This document shows, in pieces, positions 1 to 6,977 of a stretch of 64,000 nt of DNA. Position 1 is the first letter of the stretch; each line of letters starts with the position of its first letter. The translations under genes were made by a program, and so were the position numbers. The stretch is taken from assembly GCF_004345665.1 (NCBI RefSeq), contig NZ_SLWR01000012.1, positions 124,001 through 188,000 on the forward strand, in the 5' to 3' direction. This stretch comes from Kribbella antiqua (GTDB lineage: Bacteria; Actinomycetota; Actinomycetes; Propionibacteriales; Kribbellaceae). Under the pieces are notes generated by a model. That model ran no database searches, was not told where the DNA came from, and worked only from the letters and a program-made list of their open reading frames with translations.

Positions 1-458
1 CGCAAGACCTCCGCTTGAACGATGAGGAAGTTGCCTCCGGCATCGAAGTCGGCACGGGCCGCGGCCGCCTCGAACTGCAGCGGGCATTCGGCGACACGCG
101 GCGGACCGACGCATTCGGACGCAACCGGGGTCAAACCGGCCGCCTCGAACTTCGCCCGCTCGAAGCGGAAGCGTTCCTGCTTGTGCTCCGGCACCGGATC
201 ACGCCCGGTCAGCCCGGCGAGTCGCTCGACCGCTCGCCACTGCGCGGGCGACGGGAAGTTGACCACCAGCTCCGATCGGTGCCGCAGGTTGTGCGCGGTC
301 TGACTCGTCGCACCCAGGCCGAGTACGACGACATCACCGAGCGCCCAGGCGGACGACATCGGCGCGAGGTTGACGGTGCCGTCGCCGTTGTCGGTGGAGA
401 GCAGGGCGACCGGCGTACCGACGTACAAAATGGACGGTTCGATCGTGAGGTGCGTCAT
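1..458 (-). CDS. Flavin-reductase-like FMN-binding split-barrel protein (3' end outside window)
   Basis: Reading the minus strand from the ATG at 458 gives an open frame that runs off the left edge (152 codons seen, no stop). The N-terminal stretch, with STDNGDGTVNLAPMSSAW followed by a VVVLGLG strand and then TAHNLRHRSELVVNFPS, is typical of the flavoredoxin/flavin reductase-like split barrel that binds FMN and reduces flavins or small substrates. It is transcribed divergently from the ArsR-type regulator starting at 526, with 67 bp between the starts, so control by that regulator is likely (inference). The family call rests on pattern recognition of the N-terminal two thirds; the substrate is unknown. 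Confidence 0.75.
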   Translation of the reverse strand, partial: MTHLTIEPSILYVGTPVALLSTDNGDGTVNLAPMSSAWALGDVVVLGLGATSQTAHNLRHRSELVVNFPSPAQWRAVERLAGLTGRDPVPEHKQERFRFERAKFEAAGLTPVASECVGPPRVAECPLQFEAAAARADFDAGGNFLIVQAEVL

Positions 459-484
459 GATGCCCGACGCTAGGGGCCGCTTGT

Positions 485-508
485 TTCGGCCGACGCCGAA
501 GTGTCGGC
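485..508. promoter_or_regulatory. Overlapping inverted repeats, probable ArsR operator
   Basis: The short divergent intergenic region holds TTCGGC-CGAC-GCCGAA (485-500, perfect 6-bp arms). An overlapping GCCGAC (489-494) pairs with GTCGGC (503-508). The position between the divergent flavin reductase and ArsR starts fits an autoregulatory operator. This is inference from palindromy and place only. Confidence 0.4.
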
Positions 509-525
509 GCGGCATGATGGGGTGT

Positions 526-1239
526 ATGAGCACGCAGGAAGGACAGGAGCTCGCCGCCTGGGCGAGGATGCTGGCCGATGCCACCCGGGCGACTGTCTGC
601 CTTGCGCTGCTCGACGGGCGGGCCTGGACGGCGACCGAGCTGGCCAAGGTCGCGCAGGTGTCGCGGCCGACCATCAGTGAACATCTCAACCTGCTGGTCG
701 AAGGCGGACTGCTGACCGAAGTCCGGCAAGGCCGGCATCGCTATATGAAACTCTCCGGTCCGGAAACAGCCGAATTGATCGAAGGACTCGCGGCGCTCGC
801 ACCTCGTCGTACTGAAGTCGCCAACAGTCTTTCGGCGGTGAGCAAGCGCGACGCGTTCGCGCGGGCCCGGACCTGCTACGACCATTTGGCCGGCAAGCTC
901 GGCGTGGCGTTGACCGATGCGATGACCGAACGCGGACTGCTCGACTGGTCGGACGGTGTCGCACTGACGCCGGAAGGCACGACCTGGTTGGAAGATCTCG
1001 GTGTCGAGGTCGAGCCGCGACGCGGACGACCCGCGGTCCGGTCTTGTCTCGACGTGACCGAACGCAGGCCGCATCTCGCCGGCGCGGTCGGTGCGGCCTT
1101 GTGCGGACATGCTTTGCGGCAAGGGTGGGTGAGCCACATCCCCGGCGGCCGTGCGCTGAAGGTGACCACTTCTGTTCGCGAACTCGGTCTGCCGGTTGGA
1201 ATCGTGCGAGAACTCCTGCCGGTGCAGCGTGAAACATAG
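526..1239 (+). CDS. ArsR-family winged-helix transcriptional regulator
   Basis: A 237-aa protein from the ATG at 526. An upstream extension of the frame overlaps the divergent gene and is rejected. Residues around 5-75 form a winged helix (MLADATRATVCLALLDG, then WTATELAKVAQVSRPTISEHLNLL and a wing ending LTEVRQGRHRYMKL), the classic ArsR layout that represses promoters and is released by a ligand. The C-terminal 130 residues are an extension longer than minimal ArsR proteins, containing C-and-H-rich stretches (RSCLDVTERRPHLAGAVGAALCGHALRQGW). Such extended forms are common in actinomycetes; the ligand is not predictable. It likely controls the divergent flavin-reductase-like gene and itself. 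Confidence 0.8.
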   Translation: MSTQEGQELAAWARMLADATRATVCLALLDGRAWTATELAKVAQVSRPTISEHLNLLVEGGLLTEVRQGRHRYMKLSGPETAELIEGLAALAPRRTEVANSLSAVSKRDAFARARTCYDHLAGKLGVALTDAMTERGLLDWSDGVALTPEGTTWLEDLGVEVEPRRGRPAVRSCLDVTERRPHLAGAVGAALCGHALRQGWVSHIPGGRALKVTTSVRELGLPVGIVRELLPVQRET

Positions 1240-1292
1240 AAGTAACACGCGCCCGGGAGGCGCCTGACGCCGAAAGCGCCTAACCTTCGGCC

Positions 1293-1532
1293 ATGACTGA
1301 GTTCGAGCCCGACACCGAACTGGTGTCCCGTCTCCCTCTGCCCAGCCACGTGATCGTCTTCGCGGACGGCAAGTGGCACCGCGGCTGGCTGATCGGCCGC
1401 GAGCACGAGGAGACCGGATGGACCGGGATGGTGCAGTACGAGGGCGACGACGGTACCGAGCGGACGGAACGCCTCCCGGCCGACCGGATCGCTCAGCCGG
1501 AGTCGGACCGCCCGACCGAACGAGCGTCGTAG
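1293..1532 (+). CDS. Small acidic protein of unknown function
   Basis: A 79-aa ORF with good actinomycete codon bias. It starts at ATG 1293 and is followed within 30 bp by a strong hairpin terminator. The sequence has W-rich beta-like strands (DGKWHRGWLIGREHEETGWTGMVQY) and a charged tail, resembling small conserved actinomycete proteins of unknown role. No signal peptide, metal motif or membrane segment is visible. It lies 53 bp downstream of the ArsR gene and could be co-transcribed with it. Confidence 0.6.
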   Translation: MTEFEPDTELVSRLPLPSHVIVFADGKWHRGWLIGREHEETGWTGMVQYEGDDGTERTERLPADRIAQPESDRPTERAS

Positions 1533-1561
1533 AAGTTGTTCTGAGGAGGGAATGACACGCG

Positions 1562-1594
1562 CGAAGGCCCCCGGTGGATCACCGGGGGCCTTCG
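1562..1594 (+). terminator. Perfect 14-bp hairpin terminator
   Basis: Arms CGAAGGCCCCCGGT (1562-1575) and ACCGGGGGCCTTCG (1581-1594) are exact complements around a 5-nt GGATC loop. It has no T-tract, as is usual in actinomycetes. It ends the 1293-1532 transcription unit. Confidence 0.85.
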
Positions 1595-1926
1595 TGCGAC
1601 GGGTAACGCGCACGGCCGGGGCGCCTGTCGGCGGGCGAGAACCCCGGCCCAGGCCCTTCGGGCGGTTGACCTGGGACGGGATCCTCAGTGGCGTTACACA
1701 CGGTACATCGCTGGTGACGGGCCGAGTGTTACACGATCGAGCGAAATTACTCTCGGATTCGTAATGGCCCGGATGATCACCGACTGTTACGAACGCCCGG
1801 GTGCCGGTACAGAAGGCCAGGCGACCCCGGTGCACGTCCCTGAACACCGGGGTCTGGACCGGCAGCCTCTCGAGCGACCACCGCCCTTGACTCCCAGGTG
1901 CCCTACATTCAAGCGGTCATTCGTGA
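1595..1926. other. Intergenic region without a recognisable gene
   Basis: About 330 bp between the terminator at 1594 and the stop of the anti-sigma gene (minus strand). Short overlapping frames here lack start signals and family resemblance. It is slightly richer in A/T around 1745-1770, but I see no clear promoter or RNA. Confidence 0.4.
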
Positions 1927-2589
1927 TCAGAAGTGCACGGCCAGCAAAATCCGTCCGGTCTCGGAACTCCGGATGTCCAGCGCCCGGATCTCACTGCGCT
2001 GCAGCTTCGTCGTCGCGGCCGGTTTCACCGTGGTCCCGGGCGACGACGTCCAGCTCGCGATCAGCTGCGCCTTGCCCGAGGTGTCTGTGACGTACAACTC
2101 GTAGCCGCGGGCTCGTTCGCTCGGCGTCGCCAGTTCGTCGTACCGGCAACTGATCTCGATCGTCGTACCCCAGCGCTCCGGCACCAGCCGCGCGTCCGCC
2201 GACAGCTTGCTTGCCACGGTCGACGTGAGTACGACGGTGTCGCCCTGCGGCTCGTCGCGGGTGAGCGGGATCGCGACGACCGCGCCGATCACGGCCGCTG
2301 CGGTGGCGATGCCGGTCATCACAGCGCCCAGCCGGATCCGCCGCTTCCGCCGATCGCGCTGGACGTTGCGCACCAGCCCGGGCAGCAGGTTGGGCGGCGC
2401 TTCGGCGATCGTCGCGAGTCCGCGATCGTTCGGCAACGCCGCGAGTACGGCCGGCATTTCGGCCAACGAGGCAACGCCGGCCGAGCACTCGTCACACGTC
2501 TGCAGGTGTTCCTCGTACGCGCGCCGGTCGGCCGGCGACAGCGCGCCGAGCAGATAGGCCGCGTCCCATTCCCTGTATTCGTCGCTCAC
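1927..2589 (-). CDS. Anti-sigma factor with zinc-finger (ZAS) domain
   Basis: A 220-aa protein starting at GTG 2589, overlapping the sigma-factor stop by GTGA, so translation is coupled. Residues 1-45 carry the ZAS signature EEHLQTCDECSAG (HxxxCxxC), which binds and inhibits the partner ECF sigma factor. A single transmembrane segment lies at about 88-108 (LGAVMTGIATAAAVIGAVVAI), followed by a roughly 110-residue extracytoplasmic domain that would sense the signal. This is the standard topology of a membrane-bound anti-sigma factor. Loss of zinc binding or regulated proteolysis would free the sigma factor (family knowledge); the stimulus cannot be told from sequence. Confidence 0.9.
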   Translation of the reverse strand: MSDEYREWDAAYLLGALSPADRRAYEEHLQTCDECSAGVASLAEMPAVLAALPNDRGLATIAEAPPNLLPGLVRNVQRDRRKRRIRLGAVMTGIATAAAVIGAVVAIPLTRDEPQGDTVVLTSTVASKLSADARLVPERWGTTIEISCRYDELATPSERARGYELYVTDTSGKAQLIASWTSSPGTTVKPAATTKLQRSEIRALDIRSSETGRILLAVHF

Positions 2590-3095
2590 TGGCTCGTGAC
2601 CCCCCTCTCCTGCAACGCGAGCTTGAGCGCCCGCAGCCCGTAGTGCAACCGCGATTTCACGGTGCCCGACGGGATATCCAGCTCCTCGGCGATATCAGTG
2701 ACGGTACGACGTCCGTAGTACGCACGGACAATCACTTGCCGATGTTCCTCCGACAACTGCGCGAGCGACTCCGACACCAGCCACGCGTCCAGTACGGAGT
2801 TCGCGTGGTCGGCGCTCGGGCTCTCCGGCAGGTCGTCGCTGGCCACCTCGCGGCTGACCCGGGCGCTGCGCCGATCGTCGATGACGAGGTTGCGAGCCAC
2901 CGTGAACAGCCAGGCCCGGGCCCCTGCCTCGTCCTCGGTCAGAATGTGCGGCCGCCGCCACGCCCGCAGCAGGGTCTCCTGTACGACGTCCTCCGCCAGC
3001 CGGTCGTCTCCGGTGAGCCGGACGACGAAACGCCACAGCGAGGGCGCATGCACGTCGTGCAGCTCACGCAACAGTGCCGCCCGGTCATCGGCCAT
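2586..3095 (-). CDS. ECF-family RNA polymerase sigma factor
   Basis: A 169-aa protein from ATG 3095, chosen because an AGGAG ribosome site lies just upstream; an alternative ATG at 3128 is less well placed. Region 2 is at about 10-80 (LWRFVVRLTGDDRLAEDVVQ, TLLRAWRR and the ARAWLFTVARNLVIDDRRSAR segment). Region 4 is near the C-terminus (LSEEHRQVIVRAYYGRRTVTDIAEEL followed by the GTVKSRLHYGLRALK recognition helix). It directs RNA polymerase to stress promoters and is held by the coupled anti-sigma factor. The ECF subgroup was not determined. Confidence 0.9.
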   Translation of the reverse strand: MADDRAALLRELHDVHAPSLWRFVVRLTGDDRLAEDVVQETLLRAWRRPHILTEDEAGARAWLFTVARNLVIDDRRSARVSREVASDDLPESPSADHANSVLDAWLVSESLAQLSEEHRQVIVRAYYGRRTVTDIAEELDIPSGTVKSRLHYGLRALKLALQERGVTSQ

Positions 3096-3250
3096 CGGCA
3101 CTCCTGCTCTGTCATGCGGAGTGAACATCGTCCGGCCTTCCGGGGTCACCTGCCGCCTTCTCGCCCCATTCTGCACAGCCGGCAAAGCGCGCCCGAAAGG
3201 CTGCCCGGGGAGGCATGGGCATCTTCGGGCCTGGTGCCGATGGTTGAGAC

Positions 3251-4618
3251 ATGCACGAACGGCAGGGGCAGGAGACGCAGGAGCGGAAGCCGGCACCACA
3301 GCCGGTGACGACTCCCACCGACGACCGCGGGCTGCTGGACCTGCAACGCACCGCAGGCAATGCAGCCGTGGCCGCGGCGATGTCGACCGATGCGGTGTGG
3401 CGACCGCCGCCCGACTTCGTGATCGAGGACCGGGGCTCGTGCGCTACCGGCGAGGACGTCGCCCTCACACTCGGCGCCTGGGCCAACAACGTGTACGGGC
3501 AGGCGAACGCGCTGACCGGCGAGCGGGCCGACGCCGTACGCACAGTCGCCAACGCCGCACGCGACATGAGCGTCGACTTCGCGCCGAAGGCGTCGCTGAC
3601 CCAGCAGGACATCGGCGTACTCACCGCGTTCGCGACCACCGCCACCGGCCTCGTGCAGGCCCGGATCCGGGAAGCGGCACAGGAGTTCGCCTCGGCTCTG
3701 GTACTGCCGGACATCGACGAGACGAAGAACAACGATCTCCTCGCGGATCTGGCCGAGCAGGCTCACCTTGCCTTCATCGACACGTCGGCGCAGGACAAGC
3801 TCGGCCAGCTCATCGGCCTGATCAAACAGGCCAAGGCGGCCAACGACCAGGTCAAGGAGTACGCCGGAAAGGTCGAGAAGGTCAGCAAACAGCTCCAGAT
3901 CCTGCAGGGCGCCGTCAAGATCGGTCAGCTGGCCAAGGAGCTCCAGGAACTCAACAAGAGGCTCGGGGAGCAGATCGAGGAGGCGAAGAAGTCGGTCGAA
4001 CTCGCCCGTGAGATCGCCACCGTACTCGGTGTCGACAACACCAGCAACGGCACCGAAATGATGCAGGGCATCCGTCAGTTCCAGGCGGCCTTCGGGCTGG
4101 TCGACAGGGTCATCGGCAGCCCGCTGGGCGAAGCCGTCCCGATCTTCGGAGACCTGTGGAAGAAGTGGTACAAGCCGATGGTCGACGCCTGCTTCAAACA
4201 GCTGGCGATCATCGCCAAGTACGACGAGGCCGAGAAGCGCAACGAGGCCATCTTCGAGACCATGACGAACGGCCCTCGCAACGCCGGCGGAGCACCGATC
4301 ATCACCGAAGAGTTGATGAAGAAGAACTACTTCCCGGGTGGACAGCCGGTGTTCGACTACGTCCACGCGGTCCGCGGCGAACGACCGGCGGTGATGACCG
4401 AAGAGGTACGGAAGTACTTCATCGACCGGCAGGACCAGTTCAACATCAAGGAGGACGACGGCAACCAGATCAAGGTCGAATCCTTCAGCCTCTTCGATAC
4501 CGGCACCTGGCACTTCAAGGAGAACCGCAAGAGCAACCTGGAATCCTGGATCGCCAAGAACATCGACAAGGTCTGGGCCCTGCTCTACGGCGAAAACGGC
4601 AGATATATCGGCTACTGA
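3251..4618 (+). CDS. Protein with LQR..GN..V N-terminal motif, possibly eCIS-associated
   Basis: A 455-aa protein. The N-terminal region has a disordered, Q/P-rich tract followed by GLLDLQRTAGNAAVAAAM. This L..LQR.AGN.AV signature is found at the N-terminus of many proteins linked to extracellular contractile injection systems, often beside DUF4157 domains. Residues about 180-260 are strongly helical with coiled-coil character (DKLGQLIGLIKQAKAANDQ, LQELNKRLGEQIEEAKKSVELA). The rest has no family I recognise, and no signal peptide is present. No sheath, tube or baseplate gene is in the window, so a role as an injected cargo is only a hypothesis. It ends in a 7-bp overlap with the convergent hydrolase gene. 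Confidence 0.6.
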   Translation: MHERQGQETQERKPAPQPVTTPTDDRGLLDLQRTAGNAAVAAAMSTDAVWRPPPDFVIEDRGSCATGEDVALTLGAWANNVYGQANALTGERADAVRTVANAARDMSVDFAPKASLTQQDIGVLTAFATTATGLVQARIREAAQEFASALVLPDIDETKNNDLLADLAEQAHLAFIDTSAQDKLGQLIGLIKQAKAANDQVKEYAGKVEKVSKQLQILQGAVKIGQLAKELQELNKRLGEQIEEAKKSVELAREIATVLGVDNTSNGTEMMQGIRQFQAAFGLVDRVIGSPLGEAVPIFGDLWKKWYKPMVDACFKQLAIIAKYDEAEKRNEAIFETMTNGPRNAGGAPIITEELMKKNYFPGGQPVFDYVHAVRGERPAVMTEEVRKYFIDRQDQFNIKEDDGNQIKVESFSLFDTGTWHFKENRKSNLESWIAKNIDKVWALLYGENGRYIGY

Positions 4619-5223
4619 GCACCAAGGTGGCTGCGGAACCAATCTCGCGCCAGTACGGCGACCTGCTCGAGCGCGCCGGGCTCCTCGAAAAGGTGGGTCG
4701 CGCCGGGGACGACCTCGAGACGGTTGACACAGGTCAGTCGGCGCATGGCCTGGCGGTTAAGGGCAAGGACCTCGGTGTCGCGTTCGCCGACGATCAGCAG
4801 AGTCGGGGCTGTGACCCCGGCCAGGCGCTCCCCTGCCAGGTCGATCCGGCCGCCGCGTGAGACCACGGCCGCGACATCGTCGCCTGCTGCCCATAGCGCG
4901 GCCGCGCCGCCTGTACTGGCACCGAAGTAGCCGACTGCAAGGTCTTTCCTTTCGCGCGCCCACTCGTGCGCGGCTATGAGTCGTCCTGCCAGCAGCGGGA
5001 TGTCGAACACGTTCCGCCGATTGAGGGCCTCGGCCGTCGTCAGCAGGTCGAAGAGCAGGGTGGCGACTCCGGCTTGGTTCAGCGTCTGAGCGACGTACTG
5101 GTTCCGCGGGCTGAGCCGGCTGCTGTCGCTGCCGTGGGCAAAGATGACCAGGCCGCTCGCTTCCTCCGGTACGACGAGCTCGCCGGCGAGCTTGGTGCCG
5201 TCAATACTGAGGTCGACCTGCAT
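4612..5223 (-). CDS. Alpha/beta hydrolase (dienelactone-hydrolase-like)
   Basis: A 203-aa protein from ATG 5223. The start was chosen over an upstream frame extension because MQVDLSIDGTKLAGELVVPE is the usual beginning of this family. Seen are GLVIFAHGSDSSR (oxyanion region), YFGASTGGAAALWAA (nucleophile elbow G-x-S-x-G with Ser), an Asp in the LLIVGERDTEV segment, and His in VPGATHLFEEP: a complete Ser-Asp-His triad in order. Cytoplasmic hydrolase; the substrate is unknown. It is divergent from the cupin gene starting at 5258, sharing a 34-bp intergenic region. Confidence 0.8.
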   Translation of the reverse strand: MQVDLSIDGTKLAGELVVPEEASGLVIFAHGSDSSRLSPRNQYVAQTLNQAGVATLLFDLLTTAEALNRRNVFDIPLLAGRLIAAHEWARERKDLAVGYFGASTGGAAALWAAGDDVAAVVSRGGRIDLAGERLAGVTAPTLLIVGERDTEVLALNRQAMRRLTCVNRLEVVPGATHLFEEPGALEQVAVLARDWFRSHLGAQ

Positions 5224-5257
5224 ACCTGCCGGTACCCCGGCGTGCGATGATCGAACG

Positions 5258-5587
5258 ATGGATGTCGCGGCGATCAACCAACTGGCGGCCGAGCAGCTCG
5301 CCAAGGCAGAGTCCGCCGAGAGTGGGCGCAGCTCCGTCACGGTCTACAGCCGACCCGGTGCACGCCTTCGGCAAACGCTGATGGCGCTCACAGCGGGCAA
5401 CGTGATGGGCGAACACAAGAGTCCCGGCGACGCGTCCCTCCTCTGTATCCAGGGGCGTGTCCGCCTCCACGCCGGCGACACCGAACTCGAGCTCGCGCCT
5501 GGCGACCTGATCGCCGTACCGCCGCAACGCCACGACGTCGAAGCCCTGGAGCCGTCGGCTCTACTGCTCACTGTCGCGTTGCATTAG
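5258..5587 (+). CDS. Single-domain cupin protein
   Basis: A 109-aa protein from ATG 5258. The small beta-barrel pattern is visible: VTVYSRPGARLRQTLMAL, then GEHKSPGDASLLCIQGRVRL, then LELAPGDLIAVPPQRHDVEALE. These are the two conserved cupin motifs, with His residues at the usual metal positions. Such stand-alone cupins bind a metal and small ligand; the role is not determined. It is divergent from the hydrolase and convergent with the lipoprotein gene (5 bp apart). Confidence 0.8.
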   Translation: MDVAAINQLAAEQLAKAESAESGRSSVTVYSRPGARLRQTLMALTAGNVMGEHKSPGDASLLCIQGRVRLHAGDTELELAPGDLIAVPPQRHDVEALEPSALLLTVALH

Positions 5588-5592
5588 TTCCA

Positions 5593-6201
5593 TTAGTCTT
5601 CGCAGCCCTGGCCGTCGCTGTCGCGATCGAGGTCGTAGATGTCGGTGCCGACGACGGTGACGGGACCGCGGACGTAGGCGGGGCCGTTGCCGCTGCCGCC
5701 TGAGCAGTCGACGTCGCTGGCGATCGGGACGCAGCCGCCGCTGTAGTTCGGATCGCAGGACTCTTCGGACTCTTCGACCTTGGTGCCGATGGTGGTGATC
5801 TGAGTTCTCGGCTGCTTGGCGACCTCTTGACGCAGCAGGGTCTTGCTGGTTCGTACGCCGTTGACGAACGTCAACTGGTAGGTCAGCCGGCGCGTTCCGT
5901 TCGCGCCTGTTGTCGTGACGGACTTTTCGCCTTCGGGGAGCGAGTCGTCGGTGACGGTCTCCTTCTTGAACGGGATGGTCCGGAACTCGACGACGATCTT
6001 CCTTGTCGTCGTGGGTTTCGGCTTTGCCGTTTGAGGCTGTGTCGCTTGTGGCTTCGTGGTTTCAGGCGTCGGTGTTGCCGCGACCCGCTCGCTGGCGATC
6101 GCGGCCGGCTCCGCGGCTCCCGTCGTACCCTCGGCGCCGCAGCCCGCCACGACAGCCAGCGCGACCGCCGGTACGAGCGCAGCACGAAACAGGTGGTGCA
6201 T
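5593..6201 (-). CDS. Secreted lipoprotein with G5-like and excalibur domains
   Basis: A 202-aa protein from ATG 6201, where GGGGGG lies a few bases upstream. Signal peptide MHHLFRAALVPAVALAVVAGC ends in a lipobox (VAGC), so lipid anchoring is expected. A T/P/K-rich linker follows, then a G5-like segment (IVVEFRTIPFKKETVTDDSL, then a GEKSVTTTGANGTRRLTYQL stretch with NGV). The C-terminus is an excalibur calcium-binding motif (YDLDRDSDGQGCED) with nearby cysteines. Cell-wall-associated surface protein; the partner is unknown. Confidence 0.8.
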   Translation of the reverse strand: MHHLFRAALVPAVALAVVAGCGAEGTTGAAEPAAIASERVAATPTPETTKPQATQPQTAKPKPTTTRKIVVEFRTIPFKKETVTDDSLPEGEKSVTTTGANGTRRLTYQLTFVNGVRTSKTLLRQEVAKQPRTQITTIGTKVEESEESCDPNYSGGCVPIASDVDCSGGSGNGPAYVRGPVTVVGTDIYDLDRDSDGQGCED

Positions 6202-6365
6202 GGTTCCCCCCAACCCACCGTCGGTTCCCCCCGCGGCGGGATTGTCAGCACCCGGAGTTCCCGGGCGAATACCGATCCATACCAGCTCGACGCGACGGCT
6301 GGCGACGGCTCAACCGGAGTTCAGGTCAACCGATTCGTTTTCGTGACCTCTGCTCTTTGGCGGGT

Positions 6366-6673
6366 TCAGGCGTGGGTGCCGCTGAGCACGCCGGCGCCGA
6401 CCCGGCTGATCGTGTGGCGTACGGCGCCGCCGACGCATCTGGCCGTCACCAGCCCGGTCCAGCACAGCACCCGAGCGTGCTCCTCGCCGACGCCGCGAGT
6501 GAGATCCCGGCCCGCGCCGCCAGCTCGCTGGTCGAACACGCCCCAGCCGAAATGCTCCGCAGTACGGCGGCTCGCGTCCGCCCGACCAGATCCGCCCGCG
6601 CCATTTCCGGATCGGCCGGCTGCTCGGCCGGCTCCGACCACGCGGGGTCGTGCCGCACCAGGTAAACGAGCAC
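6366..6673 (-). pseudogene. Frameshifted remnant of an ArsR-type HTH protein
   Basis: Two overlapping minus frames together spell the C-terminal part of an ArsR-like regulator. From 6673 downwards: LVGRTRAAVLRSISAGACST and SELAARAGISLAAS. After about 6485 the family pattern continues only in another frame as EHARVLCWTGLVTARCVGG and VRHTISRVGAG. One missing base in the GCGTCGGCGAGGAGCAC stretch explains the break. The N-terminal portion of the family is absent, so this is a decayed relic beside tRNA-Lys. Confidence 0.6.
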
Positions 6674-6790
6674 CGGTGAACCACACCACCACTCTCAGTA
6701 ACAACCCCTAGCTCTCCCCACGGTCACCCCACCCCCCGAGCGAACTCCCCCCAAAACCTGACACACTGTTCCCCTCACCCCTCGGTGCGA

Positions 6791-6866
6791 GGGCCTCTAG
6801 CTCAATTGGCAGAGCAGCGGACTTTTAATCCGCGGGTTGTGGGTTCGAGTCCCACGGGGCCTACCA
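6791..6866 (+). tRNA. tRNA-Lys (anticodon TTT)
   Basis: Complete cloverleaf with encoded CCA at 6864-6866. The acceptor GGGCCTC pairs with GGGGCCT (with wobbles). D-arm CTCAATTGGCAGAG; anticodon stem GCGGA/TCCGC with loop CTTTTAA and anticodon TTT at 6824-6826; T-arm GTGGG-TTCGAGT-CCCAC. Its 3' 45 bp are repeated at 56987-57031, so this gene is the integration site of the element and was kept intact. Confidence 0.97.
6822..6866 (+). repeat. attL: Left attachment site core of the integrated element
   Basis: Forty-five bases from the anticodon loop through the encoded CCA are identical to 56987-57031. The copy on this side lies in the intact tRNA and is followed 112 bp later by the integrase start. 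This is the usual arrangement for tyrosine-integrase elements that rebuild the tRNA 3' end. Confidence 0.93.
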
Positions 6867-6867
6867 G

Positions 6868-6899
6868 CCGGAATCGCCTATAAAACAAGGCGATTCCGG
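6868..6899 (+). terminator. Hairpin terminator just after tRNA-Lys
   Basis: Arms CCGGAATCGCC (6868-6878) and GGCGATTCCGG (6889-6899) are perfect complements around a 10-nt A/T-rich loop. It starts two bases after the tRNA CCA and lies inside the element. It would stop tRNA transcription before the integrase. Confidence 0.7.
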
Positions 6900-6936
6900 T
6901 CTACCAAGAGAAGCGTCGCCACCCACCCGCTCTGCT

Positions 6937-6960
6937 CCGTGGGATCAAACGTGGTGCGAA
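6937..6960 (+). repeat. Left copy of a 24-bp subterminal direct repeat
   Basis: The 24 bases here, beginning CCGTGGGATCA and ending CGTGGTGCGAA, match 56869-56892 at 22 of 24 positions in the same orientation. Each copy sits inside the element about 70-95 bp from its att core. Possible integrase arm-type or excisionase binding site (inference). Confidence 0.6.
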
Positions 6961-6977
6961 TCGATACACTTGCCCCC

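Noticed and set aside
334..1847. Long minus-strand frames opposite the ArsR gene
   Set aside because: Arg/Pro-rich shadow translations with no family resemblance; the plus-strand ArsR and the minus-strand flavin reductase explain the region.
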